Both the position numbers and the translations under genes were made by a program. A stretch of DNA of 64,000 nucleotides, taken from the NCBI GenBank assembly GCA_963708775.1, contig CAVPTI010000002.1, positions 434,001 to 498,000 of the forward strand, in the 5' to 3' direction. Within the stretch, counting starts at the first letter, position 1. Every line of letters begins with the position of its first letter. The notes under the pieces are model-generated. The model ran no database searches. It saw nothing but the letters and a program-made list of their open reading frames with translations, and was not told where the DNA came from. Origin of the DNA: JAGVSR01 sp963708775 (GTDB lineage Bacteria > Pseudomonadota > Alphaproteobacteria > Rhizobiales > Hyphomicrobiaceae). Shown one piece after another: positions 16,762 to 25,365 of this stretch.

Positions 16762-19270
16762 TTACTCGGCGGCGGCAGCTTCGATGGCGGTGCGCGCGTT
16801 GTGACCGGGTTGCATGTAATGGGGGCGCAATTCGGCAGGATCGAAGTGATCGACGGCGATGACGCGGGCGACTAGCGTTTCCACTTCGCGCAGGAGGGCG
16901 GCTTCGCTTTCGCTGATGACGTTCTTTGCAGCCGCATCGCCGATCCAGTCGATGCCGTGGAAGCGGCGGATCGTGCCGGCGCGGATGGCCTTCTCAAGTT
17001 TCTTCTCGGCCTCTTCCGCGGCGACGACTTTCTCAAGTGTCACTTCGAGGACGCCCGTAGGGTCGGCTGCATCCTTGGAAATGTAGATGTGGCGCGTGAG
17101 GCGGTCGCGGACTTCACCGGGCTTCAGAACGAGGCCGGCGACGGTTCCGCCGAGCTTGTCGGGTGCGGGATCGTAGTGACGGCCCAAGGGGAAGACGACG
17201 GCGCGCAAAAGCCAGCGCACCGGCGCGATGGGGAAATTCACGATCACGCCGCGAAGGGCTTCGTCGAAGCGGGCGAGGCCGTTGGCGATGGCGAATTCAA
17301 CAATCGGCTTGTCGGCGGCGGGGCGGCCATCATCTTCGAAGCGCTTCAGGACGCAGGAGCTAGAAGTAGAGTTCGGCCAGCGCATCGGCGAGGCGTCCGC
17401 AGATCTTCTGCTTGGTTTTCAAGCCGCCGCCGAGCGTTGCGATGGTCATGTCGGAGACGACGGCGAAGTTGCGCGAGGCCCGCGAGAGCTGGCGATAATA
17501 CGGCTTCAGATCCGCAACGGCAGATGGCGCCGGGGCGAAGAAGCCTAACGTGATGTTGTGGAAGAACGCTCCGGCCATGTTCGAGACCGAGTGGGCGATG
17601 TGGCTGAGGAATGCGTCCTCGAAGAGTTCGAAGCCTTTTGCGGGGTCCGGGTGCTGGGCGGATTGGATCTCGCGGATCAAGTACGGGTGCGAGCGCAATG
17701 CCCCTTGGGCGAATGTGATCAGCGTGCGCGTCAGGATGTTTGCGCCTTCGACGGTGATGCCGACGGGGACCATTTCGTAGGCTGACTGGAGATAGTTGGT
17801 GGGGCCGTCGCAAATGGCGCGGCCGCCGTGAATGTCCATGGCGTCGTTGACGGCGCGGCGCAGGCGCTCGGTCGTCTGGTACTTCATGAGCGCTGAAATG
17901 ACCGACGGCTTCTCGCCGCGCGAGACCATCGATGCGGTCACACCGCGCGCGGCTTCATTGACATAGGCCGTCTCGACAATGCGGGCGAGCGGCTCTTCAA
18001 TGCCCTCCATTCGTCCGACGGGCAGGCCGAACTGGCGCCGAATGCGGGCGTACGCCGAGGTCACGCGCAGCATGGCCTTGGCGCCGGCTGTCGCTGACGA
18101 CGGCAGGGAAATTGCGCGGCCGGCGGCAAGGCATTCCATGAGCATGCGCCATCCCTGCCCGGCCATCTTTTCACCGCCGATAATCCAATCGATGGGAATG
18201 AAGACGTCGGTGCCCCAGTTGGGACCGTTCGGAAATGCAGCGCCTGAGGGAAGGTGGCGGCGGCCAATGTTCACGCCCGGATGGTTTGCTGGGATCATGG
18301 CGACAGTGATGCCGACATCCTCGCCCTTGCCCAAAAGGTTCTCCGGATCGAAGAGGCGGAAGGCAAGCCCGACCAGCGTCGCCTTGGGGCCAAGGGTGAT
18401 GTAGCGCTTGTCCCACGACAGGCGAACGCCGAGTGTATCGCGTCCGTCATGCTGGCCTTTCACCACCGTACCGATGTCGCGCATCGTAGCGGCATCTGAC
18501 CCCGATGTGGGGCCAGTAAGAGAGAAGCACGGGACCTCATCGCCGCGCGCGAGACGCGGCAAATAATGCTGCTTCTGGTCGTCGGTGCCGTACTTCTCGA
18601 TGAGTTCGCCGGGGCCGAGCGAGTTCGGCACCATGACGATGGTGACGACATCCGGTGAGCGCGATGCAATTTTCCCGAGGATCAGCGACTGCGCCTGAGC
18701 CGAAAAGCCGAGGCCGCCATGCTCCTTCGAGATCAACATGCCGAGGAAGCCGTGCTGCTTCACGAACACCCAGATCTCTTCCGGTATCTCGCGGGTCGCA
18801 TGACGGATTTGCCAATCGTCGATCAAGCCACAGAGTTCTTCTGTCGGGCCATTGAGGAACGCCTGCTCTTCCGGCGTCAACGTGACGGGGGGAACGGCAC
18901 GCAGTTTGGTCCAGTCGGGGGTGCCGGAGAAAAGTTCCGCGTCGAAGCCGACAGTCCCGGCATCGAGCGCCTGCTGCTCGGTATCGGAGACCTTGGGCAG
19001 CGTCTTCTTGAGGAAATCAAAGGCGGGGGCGACGAAGAATTTGCGGCGGACCTCGGGAACAGACAAAGCCGCCAGAATGCCGACGGGTATCCAGGCAAGA
19101 AGCGACCAGATGCTGGACAGCGGGAACGTCGGCTCACCCGTCAGAAGCCCTGCCTGCCAGACAAACAGCAGCGCGCCGAGTGTTATCGCCCAGACGGAAA
19201 GCCGCGCCTGCAGCATGCCTAGCGCCGTCACGGCACCGATGATGAGAACGAGGAAGACGAACGTCGACAT
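16762..19270 (-). pseudogene. fadE: Acyl-CoA dehydrogenase FadE, split by a +1 frameshift
   Basis: FadE performs the first, FAD-linked step of fatty acid beta-oxidation. The first ORF (start 19270, stop at 17360) has two hydrophobic N-terminal segments (~1-60) and the dehydrogenase core: GGLGFSAQAQS, CFSLTGPTSGSDA, IHGGRAICDGPTNYL. It breaks off after GRLADALAELYF with an in-frame TAG. The next base frame continues SSCVLKRFEDDGRPAADKP to the stop at 16762, which is the family C-terminal domain. The join lies at ~17360-17375. Removing one base gives 835 residues, in line with E. coli FadE (814). Both parts look under normal constraint, so a sequence error is the leading explanation. Confidence 0.9.
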
Positions 19271-19506
19271 TCGCTGAACTCCCGTAGGGCTGATGGGCCC
19301 CCATCCCTGCCCTCATTGGGGCGATGGCAGTTTCGGCCTGGGACAAAACGCACGTGAGCCCCGGCCGGTCGGGCCGCCGCCACAGAAAATCATGGCGGGC
19401 AATGTCATCACAAAGACTTAACTAGCGACGGCAGCGATTGAAAACAACCTTTAGCGGGTTCAAGTTGCACAGTCACTCAAGGGCGTGGATCTGTTTACTT
19501 CGTCAG

Positions 19507-20832
19507 TCAGCCCGCTTTGACCTTGGAAGACTTCGAATGGGCTTCTGTTTTGAAAATCTGGCCGATCAGCGTGGGATACCACGCAAAGGCTTCATCAAAA
19601 ATCGCTTTGCGTTCCTCAGCGCTCTCGCCAGGCTTGGAGACGAAGGCGTTGGACGGCACCAGCCCGCTTATGCCTCCCGGCAACGGGCCCGCCGCATAGT
19701 CGGCGCCGATCTTGATCGCGTCGTCGGGCGCCACGATCGACCAGCAGGTATTGCGATAGCGAGCAGGATCGGGGCGGCGTGATTCCAATTCGGCTGCAAT
19801 GCGAGCAGCCACCGCCAGACCCTGGCTGTGGGCCGAAAAGGCCGATTTCGGCATTTCGTTTGCGATTGCGCTGTCGCCCAGGACGAAGACGCTTTCGGCT
19901 TTGGTCGATGCAAAGGAAGCCGGATCGATGGGGCACCAATCGGGGTCGGCGAGGCCGGCTTGCAGGGCAATCGCGCCGGCGGTTTGGGGCGGAATGATAT
20001 TGGCAACGGCCGCTTTGATATTGAGGCCAGCTTTCGTGCGGACTTCGCCATCGCCCGGATCGACGCGCGTGACGGTGAAGTCGTCGATGTCGTTGGAGAG
20101 GTTCAGTTCGATGATGTCCTTGTAGTACTTCTCAAACGCTTCTTGGAACGCGGACTGCTTGGAGAACGTCATTTTGGCATCGAGAATGACGAGCTTCGAT
20201 TTCGGCTTCGCCTGTTTCAGATAGTTGGCGATGACGCAGGCGCGCTCATAGGGTCCGGGCGGGCAGCGGTAGGGAAGCTTGGGTATGGTGATGACGACGG
20301 TGCCACCGTTTTCCATCTTCTCGAGACGGTTGCGCAGGGCGAACGTCTGGTCACCACCGCGCCAAGCATGAGGCATCGTTTCGGCGACGATTTGCGAATA
20401 GCCCTCGATGGCGGACCATTTGAAGTCGATGCCGGGCGACACGACCAGCCGGTCGTAAGAGATCTGCTTTTTATTTTGGAGGTCGACGGTTTTCTTGATG
20501 GTGTCGATCTTTTCCGCGCGTTCGTGGATCACATTGACGCCGAGCTTCGCCAGTCCGCTGTAGCCATGCGTGAGATTGGCCAAGCTGTAGAAGCCACCGA
20601 TGTAGGCGTTGGAAAAGAAGCAACTCGTGTATTTCGCCTGCGCTTCAATCAGAGTGACGTCGAGTGCGGGGTTCAGGACCTTCAATGCGCCCGCGACGGT
20701 CGCTCCCCCTGCTCCACCGCCGATGATCACCACTTTCGCTTCGCCGCGCGCAAACGCGGGACGGGCCATCAGGTTTGCCGCTGTGATACCAAGTCCAGCA
20801 GCGAACTGGCGGCGCGTCAGATCGAGGCCCAT
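19507..20832 (-). CDS. soxF: Sulfide dehydrogenase flavoprotein subunit (SoxF / FccB type)
   Basis: A periplasmic FAD enzyme of the flavocytochrome c sulfide dehydrogenase family, which oxidises sulfide and passes electrons to a c-type cytochrome. The 441-residue protein has a Tat signal (LTRRQFAAGLGITAANLMARPAFA), the dinucleotide-binding VVIIGGGAGGATVAGAL, and the active-site-like cysteines YTSCFFSNAYIGG and YRCPPGPYERACVIANYLK. FVLGDSAIANEMPKSAFSAHSQG is near the C-terminus. The partner cytochrome (SoxE/FccA) is not in the window. It is preceded by soxS (4 bp gap) on the same strand and diverges from soxYZ. Confidence 0.88.
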   Translation of the reverse strand: MGLDLTRRQFAAGLGITAANLMARPAFARGEAKVVIIGGGAGGATVAGALKVLNPALDVTLIEAQAKYTSCFFSNAYIGGFYSLANLTHGYSGLAKLGVNVIHERAEKIDTIKKTVDLQNKKQISYDRLVVSPGIDFKWSAIEGYSQIVAETMPHAWRGGDQTFALRNRLEKMENGGTVVITIPKLPYRCPPGPYERACVIANYLKQAKPKSKLVILDAKMTFSKQSAFQEAFEKYYKDIIELNLSNDIDDFTVTRVDPGDGEVRTKAGLNIKAAVANIIPPQTAGAIALQAGLADPDWCPIDPASFASTKAESVFVLGDSAIANEMPKSAFSAHSQGLAVAARIAAELESRRPDPARYRNTCWSIVAPDDAIKIGADYAAGPLPGGISGLVPSNAFVSKPGESAEERKAIFDEAFAWYPTLIGQIFKTEAHSKSSKVKAG

Positions 20833-20836
20833 GCAA

Positions 20837-21235
20837 TCATCCCTTGGTCGTGATGCCGGCGGAGGACATCAGCTGGGATAGCTCTTCCCAGAAATAGAGT
20901 TGGCCAGGATAGCCGGTGATGCGGCCGATTTCACGGCCATCGCGAACCAGTATGAAAGTTGGCGTGTAAATGACGGGTGCGAAACCGAGCAGGACTTTGG
21001 AATCGCGGCCTACCCTTTTTAGAGGAGCGGCGCGGCCTTCGGCCGTTCGTCCATAGCCGCCGCCCACCTCCTTGTTCCACCGCCGGCAGTAGTGGCATGC
21101 CGGGTCATCGACCATAATCAATTTGGTTGCTTCGGCGCGGGCGATTTGGAGAGATGCTGCCTCTCCGGCGTGAGCGGCCGTACCGGAGACGGCGAACAGG
21201 AGGGGCATCATCAACAGCAGCAGGACAGCGCGCAC
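20837..21235 (-). CDS. soxS: Periplasmic thioredoxin-like protein (SoxS type)
   Basis: A 132-residue exported thioredoxin-fold protein. I set the start at the GTG at 21235 because GGAGGT lies 5 to 6 bases upstream; an ORF start at 21301 would give an odd basic leader. After the signal peptide (VRAVLLLLMMPLLFAVSGTAAHA) comes MVDDPACHYCRRW, a CxxC redox motif, then TPTFILVRDG and GYPGQLYFWEEL. SoxS-type proteins keep the SoxY carrier cysteine reduced. That role fits here because soxY is divergent next door and soxF follows by 4 bp. Confidence 0.82.
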   Translation of the reverse strand: MRAVLLLLMMPLLFAVSGTAAHAGEAASLQIARAEATKLIMVDDPACHYCRRWNKEVGGGYGRTAEGRAAPLKRVGRDSKVLLGFAPVIYTPTFILVRDGREIGRITGYPGQLYFWEELSQLMSSAGITTKG

Positions 21236-21396
21236 GGTTGACCTCCGGCTTTTCTTGTTCGTCTTATCAATGCCGGAAGTCGTAGCAGTGGGGCGGCACA
21301 ATGAGAAGGCGGTCTTAGAAACCTAAACGAGACGTAATCCGGCGCGGGGCTGTGACCCATGGAAACGCGCTTTGCGCTTGTGTTATGCACGACAGC

Positions 21397-21990
21397 ATGT
21401 CAGCCGATCCGAACCCGCCCGCCGAGCCACTTTCTCCCGTGACGATTAAAAGTCGGCGCGACTTCGTTCTCGGTGGAGCGGCTGCGGCAGCCCTCGCTCT
21501 TTTGCTGCAATCCACGCCGTGGGCCGCTGCGGGTGAGGCGCCAGAGGTTGCAGCGCCAGAGGCAGCGCCGCCCCCAGTAGGACCCGTCAGCCGAATTCCC
21601 GTCTCGTCCGGCCTTACTCACTCTGCGCAGTTCGAGCAGGCCCTGAAGGATATTCTCGTCGATGCCGAACCTGTCGTGGGAGAGCCGATGACGCTCGAGT
21701 TGCCGGACCTGGCCGAGAACGGCAACGTGGTGCCGTATTCGCTCGTTGTCGAAAACCCGATGACGGACACCGACTATGTCCGCACACTGTACCTTCTCTC
21801 GACGTCAAACCCGCAAGCTCTCGTGGCCAAGTTCCATCTCGTTCCGGCAACCGGCAAGGCCACCGTATCGGGGCGGATGCGGCTGGCCAAGACGCAGGAT
21901 GTCGTCGGCATTGCGGAGATTTCGACGGGTCGGATGGTGGTGGCGGTCCGCAAGGTCGAGGTGACCATCGGCGGATGCGGGAACGAATGA
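21397..21990 (+). CDS. soxY: Sulfur carrier protein SoxY
   Basis: SoxY carries sulfur intermediates covalently on a C-terminal cysteine during thiosulfate oxidation in the periplasm. The 197-residue product (ATG at 21397; ATG at 21385 also possible) has a Tat signal SRRDFVLGGAAAAALALLL. The family core follows (DAEPVVGEPMTLELPDLAENGNVVP, split over the domain). It ends EVTIGGCGNE, the flexible Gly-Gly-Cys-Gly arm carrying the reactive Cys four residues from the end. soxZ starts 10 bp downstream. soxAX, soxB and soxCD are not in this window. Confidence 0.92.
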   Translation: MSADPNPPAEPLSPVTIKSRRDFVLGGAAAAALALLLQSTPWAAAGEAPEVAAPEAAPPPVGPVSRIPVSSGLTHSAQFEQALKDILVDAEPVVGEPMTLELPDLAENGNVVPYSLVVENPMTDTDYVRTLYLLSTSNPQALVAKFHLVPATGKATVSGRMRLAKTQDVVGIAEISTGRMVVAVRKVEVTIGGCGNE

Positions 21991-22000
21991 GCATGCGGCC

Positions 22001-22324
22001 ATGACCAATAAAACCCGCATCAAGCTGCCGGAGAAGACAGCAGTCGGTGACGTGATCGAGGTGCGCGCGCTCATCAATCATGTGATGGAGACGGGCAATC
22101 GCAAGGATGCGGCCGGGCAAATCATTCCGCGCAACATCATCCGGTCGCTGACCGTGACGTTCGGGCGTGTGACCGTTTTCATGGCCGAGTTCGGACCGGG
22201 AATCTCGTCCAACCCGTTCGTGGCCTTTCATATGCGGGTGCCGGGGCCGGGCGAGTTCGTCTTTACCTGGGAGGACGACGCGGGGGTCAAAACGGTCGAG
22301 CGGACGCCACTTTACGTTGGCTGA
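22001..22324 (+). CDS. soxZ: Sulfur carrier partner protein SoxZ
   Basis: SoxZ is the structural partner of SoxY; the heterodimer presents the sulfur-carrying arm to the other Sox enzymes. The 107-residue protein has TRIKLPEKTAVGDVIEVRALINHVMETGNRKD-type sequence at the N-terminus and FGPGISSNPF, VPGPGEFVFTWEDD and the terminal G of the family. It has no signal peptide, as usual: SoxZ is exported by the Tat system piggy-backed on SoxY. It starts 10 bp after soxY. Confidence 0.94.
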   Translation: MTNKTRIKLPEKTAVGDVIEVRALINHVMETGNRKDAAGQIIPRNIIRSLTVTFGRVTVFMAEFGPGISSNPFVAFHMRVPGPGEFVFTWEDDAGVKTVERTPLYVG

Positions 22325-22469
22325 AGATGCGGGCACGTTTCTGATGCCGGTCAACCACTCATCGAGCCGCTTGTTTCGCTGCGCGGGAGCGGCTACGCCA
22401 CGGGGCAATGCGCCTGACCGGAGGGGCCGGCTCGCCACCGTCCATCGGGTGCAGAACCAGGGGAGCACC

Positions 22470-22712
22470 ATGGCCGAAGATCCGATCGTCGCCCAGAAAG
22501 GGCCCTACCAGGTCGACCTGGTGGAAGGGAAAACCTATTTCTATTGCCGTTGTGGCCGTTCCAAGCGGCAGCCGTTCTGCGATGGGGCGCATAAGGACAC
22601 CGGTATCGACCCACTGGCTTTCAAGGCACCCTCTACCGGCACCTTCAATCTTTGCGGCTGCAAATCAACCGATGACGAGCCCTTCTGCGACGGCTCGCAC
22701 AACGTGATTTGA
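22470..22712 (+). CDS. CDGSH iron-sulfur domain protein (two CDGSH motifs)
   Basis: An 80-residue protein with two CDGSH-type zinc-finger-like iron-sulfur motifs: CRCGRSKRQPFCDGAHK and CGCKSTDDEPFCDGSH. Each supplies three Cys and one His for a [2Fe-2S] cluster, so the protein should bind two redox-active clusters. The ATG at 22470 is chosen because GGGGAG lies 7 bp upstream and the domain starts immediately; the frame remains open to 22317. It lies 145 bp after soxZ. Its cellular role is not known, and the position may be coincidental or linked to sulfur redox chemistry. Confidence 0.88.
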   Translation: MAEDPIVAQKGPYQVDLVEGKTYFYCRCGRSKRQPFCDGAHKDTGIDPLAFKAPSTGTFNLCGCKSTDDEPFCDGSHNVI

Positions 22713-22729
22713 GACCCTGAGCACCGCTG

Positions 22730-24043
22730 GTGATTTCGATCATGGGTGCCGGAGTAGCGTCCGGAATGGGATCCGCCTATACGTCGGGCATGATCAGCTG
22801 GTCCCCCATCGCATTCGTGCACTTGTCTCCCGCCGCATGCTCCACAGCGATCGGCCCGGCCGGGTTGGCACTGTGGAGCGCGTTTGCTGGCGATACTCAT
22901 TTTCATTTCGATGCCGGTACGATCCTCGCCGCCGGCATTTTCTCCGGATGGCGACCCGGGCGCGGCGGACAAGACAAAGGTGGCGACAAAATCGCTGCCT
23001 CGGTGCCTGAAGAGCCGGCAGATAGCCTCATCGAAGTCGTCCAGGCCCTCGATATCGCGGCCATCGTGGTCGACGTGCAACGGCGGATCGTGGCGTTCAA
23101 TCGGCACGCAGCGGATCTGTTTCCGGCGATCACCACCGGACATCCCGTCGCCGTGGCGAGCCGCAACCCCGAGCTGATGCAGTCAATTGATCGGGTTTTC
23201 ACGGATGGACGGGCCGACACGACAGAAATAACAGAGCGCATGCTGCAGGGGCGCCGATTCATCGTCACCGCGAGCCCACTGTCCGGCCCAATGCTGCTGC
23301 TTCAGTTCCGCGATACGAGCGAGCAATCGCGTCTGGCGCAGTTGCGCGCGGACTTCATCGCCAACGCGAGCCACGAGCTGCGCACGCCACTCGCCTCGAT
23401 CAAAGGCTTCATCGAGACGCTGCAAGGACCGGCGCGCGACGACGTACCAGCGCGCACGCGGTTTCTCGACATCATGGCGACGCAGTCGCAGCGGATGAAC
23501 CGCATCCTCGACGATCTTTTGTCCCTCAGCCGCATCGAGATGCGCGCACATCTGAAGCCGGAGGGCGAGGTCGATCTCAGCGAGGTCATCGCTCAGGTCA
23601 TCCGCGGCTTGGAACCCCTGGCGCGGGAGGCCGACGTCACGCTGTCATCTAAGCCGACCGCAACCGTAATGCGCGTGCGCGGAGACCGGGACGAGTTGGA
23701 GCAGGTGATGCAGAACCTCGTCCACAATGCGATCAAGTACGGGCGCAAAGGCGGGACCGTCGAAATCGAGGTCAGCGAGCGGACGGCGTCGAAGGGGAGG
23801 CGGCGCGCACTCGCCATTAGCGTCAAGGATGAGGGCCCCGGGATCGCGCCGGAGCATCTGCCACGTCTGACGGAGCGGTTCTATCGTGTCGATACGGCGC
23901 GAAGCCGGGAGAAGGGCGGCACGGGTCTCGGACTTGCGATCGTCAAGCACATCCTCAACCGTCACCGGGGTGAGTTGGAGATTACTTCTGAAGTCGGGCG
24001 TGGCTCCCAGTTTACAGTCGTGCTTGAGGCGCTTTCGTCATAA
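22730..24043 (+). CDS. phoR: Phosphate regulon sensor histidine kinase PhoR
   Basis: Senses phosphate limitation through the Pst/PhoU complex and phosphorylates PhoB. The kinase core is complete: PAS-like region (~100-195), H-box FIANASHELRTPLASIKGF with the phospho-accepting His, N-box NLVHNAIKYG, DEGPGIAPEHLPRLTERFYRVD and GGTGLGLAIVKHI. The start is uncertain (GTG at 22730, ATG at 22742 or 22790). The first ~95 residues look unlike a normal PhoR, with no convincing transmembrane pair, and another frame holds a hydrophobic stretch near 22880. It heads the pst-phoU-phoB cluster, which supports the PhoR call. Confidence 0.87.
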   Translation: MISIMGAGVASGMGSAYTSGMISWSPIAFVHLSPAACSTAIGPAGLALWSAFAGDTHFHFDAGTILAAGIFSGWRPGRGGQDKGGDKIAASVPEEPADSLIEVVQALDIAAIVVDVQRRIVAFNRHAADLFPAITTGHPVAVASRNPELMQSIDRVFTDGRADTTEITERMLQGRRFIVTASPLSGPMLLLQFRDTSEQSRLAQLRADFIANASHELRTPLASIKGFIETLQGPARDDVPARTRFLDIMATQSQRMNRILDDLLSLSRIEMRAHLKPEGEVDLSEVIAQVIRGLEPLAREADVTLSSKPTATVMRVRGDRDELEQVMQNLVHNAIKYGRKGGTVEIEVSERTASKGRRRALAISVKDEGPGIAPEHLPRLTERFYRVDTARSREKGGTGLGLAIVKHILNRHRGELEITSEVGRGSQFTVVLEALSS

Positions 24044-24072
24044 ATCTGGGTCGAACAGCTGCGCACTAAATT

Positions 24073-24105
24073 TTGTTATGATATAACAACCCGTTAGACT
24101 GTCAT
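24073..24105 (+). promoter_or_regulatory. Candidate regulatory region upstream of pstS
   Basis: Inside the 158 bp between phoR and pstS is a perfect inverted repeat TTGTTAT-gat-ATAACAA (24073-24089). Ten bases further is CTGTCAT (24099-24105), identical to one half of the PhoB box repeat. A full Pho box needs two such repeats 11 bp apart and I do not see the second copy. PhoB control of pstS is established for the family; assignment of these bases is inference. Confidence 0.4.
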
Positions 24106-24201
24106 AAAAGGTTTGCTCGAAGTCGTTAATGCTCCGGATGCGCGCATCAGTGCGGGAGAGCGGGACGCCGCAACCGTTCAGTCAACAGGAGCTTTCCTAG
24201 A

Positions 24202-25260
24202 ATGAACAAGGCACCCTTTCTGGCGGCTGCCGTCGCAAGCGTTTTCGCTTTCGCTTCCGGCGCTGAAGCCCGCGATCAGATCCGCATCGTCGGATCGTCC
24301 ACTGTGTATCCATTCACGACGGCGGTCGCCGAACAATTCGGCAAGTCTTCGGGCAGCAAGACGCCGGTCGTGGAGTCGACGGGTACGGGCGGCGGTTTCA
24401 AGATTTTCTGCGAAGGTGTCGGCGTCGATAAGGCCGATGCCTCGAACGCTTCACGCCGGATCAAGAAAAGCGAATTCGAACTCTGCGACAAGAATGGCGT
24501 GAAGGACATCATCGAACTGACGGTCGGATACGACGGTCTGACGATTGCTCACTCGAAAGATGGCCCGGCGCTCAACCTTACGCGCAAGCAGGTTTTCCAG
24601 GCATTGGCCGAAAAGGTGCCGAACGACAAGGGTGAACTCGTCGACAACCCCTACAAGAATTGGTCCGATATCGATCCCTCGTTACCGAACGTGAAGATCG
24701 AAGTTCTGGGGCCGCCGCCAACCTCGGGCACGCGCGATTCGTTCCACGAACTCTTTCTCGAAAAGGGTGCGGAGGCTTTCGACAGCCTGAAGGCGATGAA
24801 GAAGAAGGACGAAGAAGCCAAGACCAAAGACTTTGAGAAAGTCTGGAAGTCGATCCGCAAGGACGGCGCCTATGTCGAAGCCGGCGAGAACGACAACGTC
24901 ATCGTCCAGAAGCTCGAAGGTAACAAGAATGCCTTCGGCATCTTCGGCTACTCGTTCCTGGAAGAAAACGCCGACAAGCTGACGGGTGTTGCGATCGAGG
25001 GCGCGGAGCCGACGTTCGAGAACATCTCGGGCGGCAAGTACAAGGGCGCGCGCCCGCTGTTCGTGTACTTCAAGAAAGCACACATCGGCGTCATTCCGGG
25101 TCTTGATAAGTTTATCGGCGAATATACGTCGGAAAAAGCACTTGGGGCCGAAGGTTATCTGACGGAGAAAGGGCTCGTGGCACTTCCGAAGGAAGCCTTC
25201 GCTACATCCGCCAAGGCTGCCAACGAAGGCGTGACGCTGAAAGCGGATGACCTGAAGTAA
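24202..25260 (+). CDS. pstS: Phosphate ABC transporter substrate-binding protein PstS
   Basis: The high-affinity periplasmic phosphate receptor for the PstCAB importer. The 352-residue protein begins with a Sec signal peptide (MNKAPFLAAAVASVFAFASGAEA). The phosphate-binding loop IVGSSTVYPFTTAVAEQFG, the STGTGGGFKIFCEGVG segment and the conserved GPPPTSGTRDSFHELFLEKG follow. It is the first gene of the pst group and is followed by an intercistronic hairpin before pstC. Confidence 0.96.
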   Translation: MNKAPFLAAAVASVFAFASGAEARDQIRIVGSSTVYPFTTAVAEQFGKSSGSKTPVVESTGTGGGFKIFCEGVGVDKADASNASRRIKKSEFELCDKNGVKDIIELTVGYDGLTIAHSKDGPALNLTRKQVFQALAEKVPNDKGELVDNPYKNWSDIDPSLPNVKIEVLGPPPTSGTRDSFHELFLEKGAEAFDSLKAMKKKDEEAKTKDFEKVWKSIRKDGAYVEAGENDNVIVQKLEGNKNAFGIFGYSFLEENADKLTGVAIEGAEPTFENISGGKYKGARPLFVYFKKAHIGVIPGLDKFIGEYTSEKALGAEGYLTEKGLVALPKEAFATSAKAANEGVTLKADDLK

Positions 25261-25270
25261 GCTTTGAATT

Positions 25271-25299
25271 AGGGCCGCGCGGGACACTCGCGCGGCCCT
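25271..25299 (+). terminator. Intercistronic stem-loop between pstS and pstC
   Basis: A perfect 11 bp inverted repeat, AGGGCCGCGCG and its complement, with a 7 nt loop, lies 10 bp after the pstS stop. There is no T-tract after it, so it is unlikely to be a full terminator. Such hairpins after binding-protein genes usually protect the upstream mRNA and allow more PstS than permease to be made. Confidence 0.7.
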
Positions 25300-25365
25300 T
25301 ACGCAACACGCGCAACGTGCCTCACTGGCACCTCTTGCGGACTTCAACGGTAAGGTAGGCTAGCA

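Noticed and set aside
14971..16875. 634-codon open frame on the plus strand opposite fadJ
   Set aside because: It is antisense to a gene with clear family motifs, rich in Arg/Asp/Gly as expected from GC-rich antisense frames, and shows no recognisable domain.
17355..17375. Programmed +1 frameshift at TTC TAG in fadE, as in prfB
   Set aside because: The TTC codon would re-pair with TCT after a +1 slip, a poor match, and no Shine-Dalgarno-like stimulator lies upstream. The same kind of extra base occurs in three other genes without a stop at the site.
24088..24116. Complete PhoB box upstream of pstS
   Set aside because: Only one CTGTCAT copy is present; the positions 11 bp before and after do not match.
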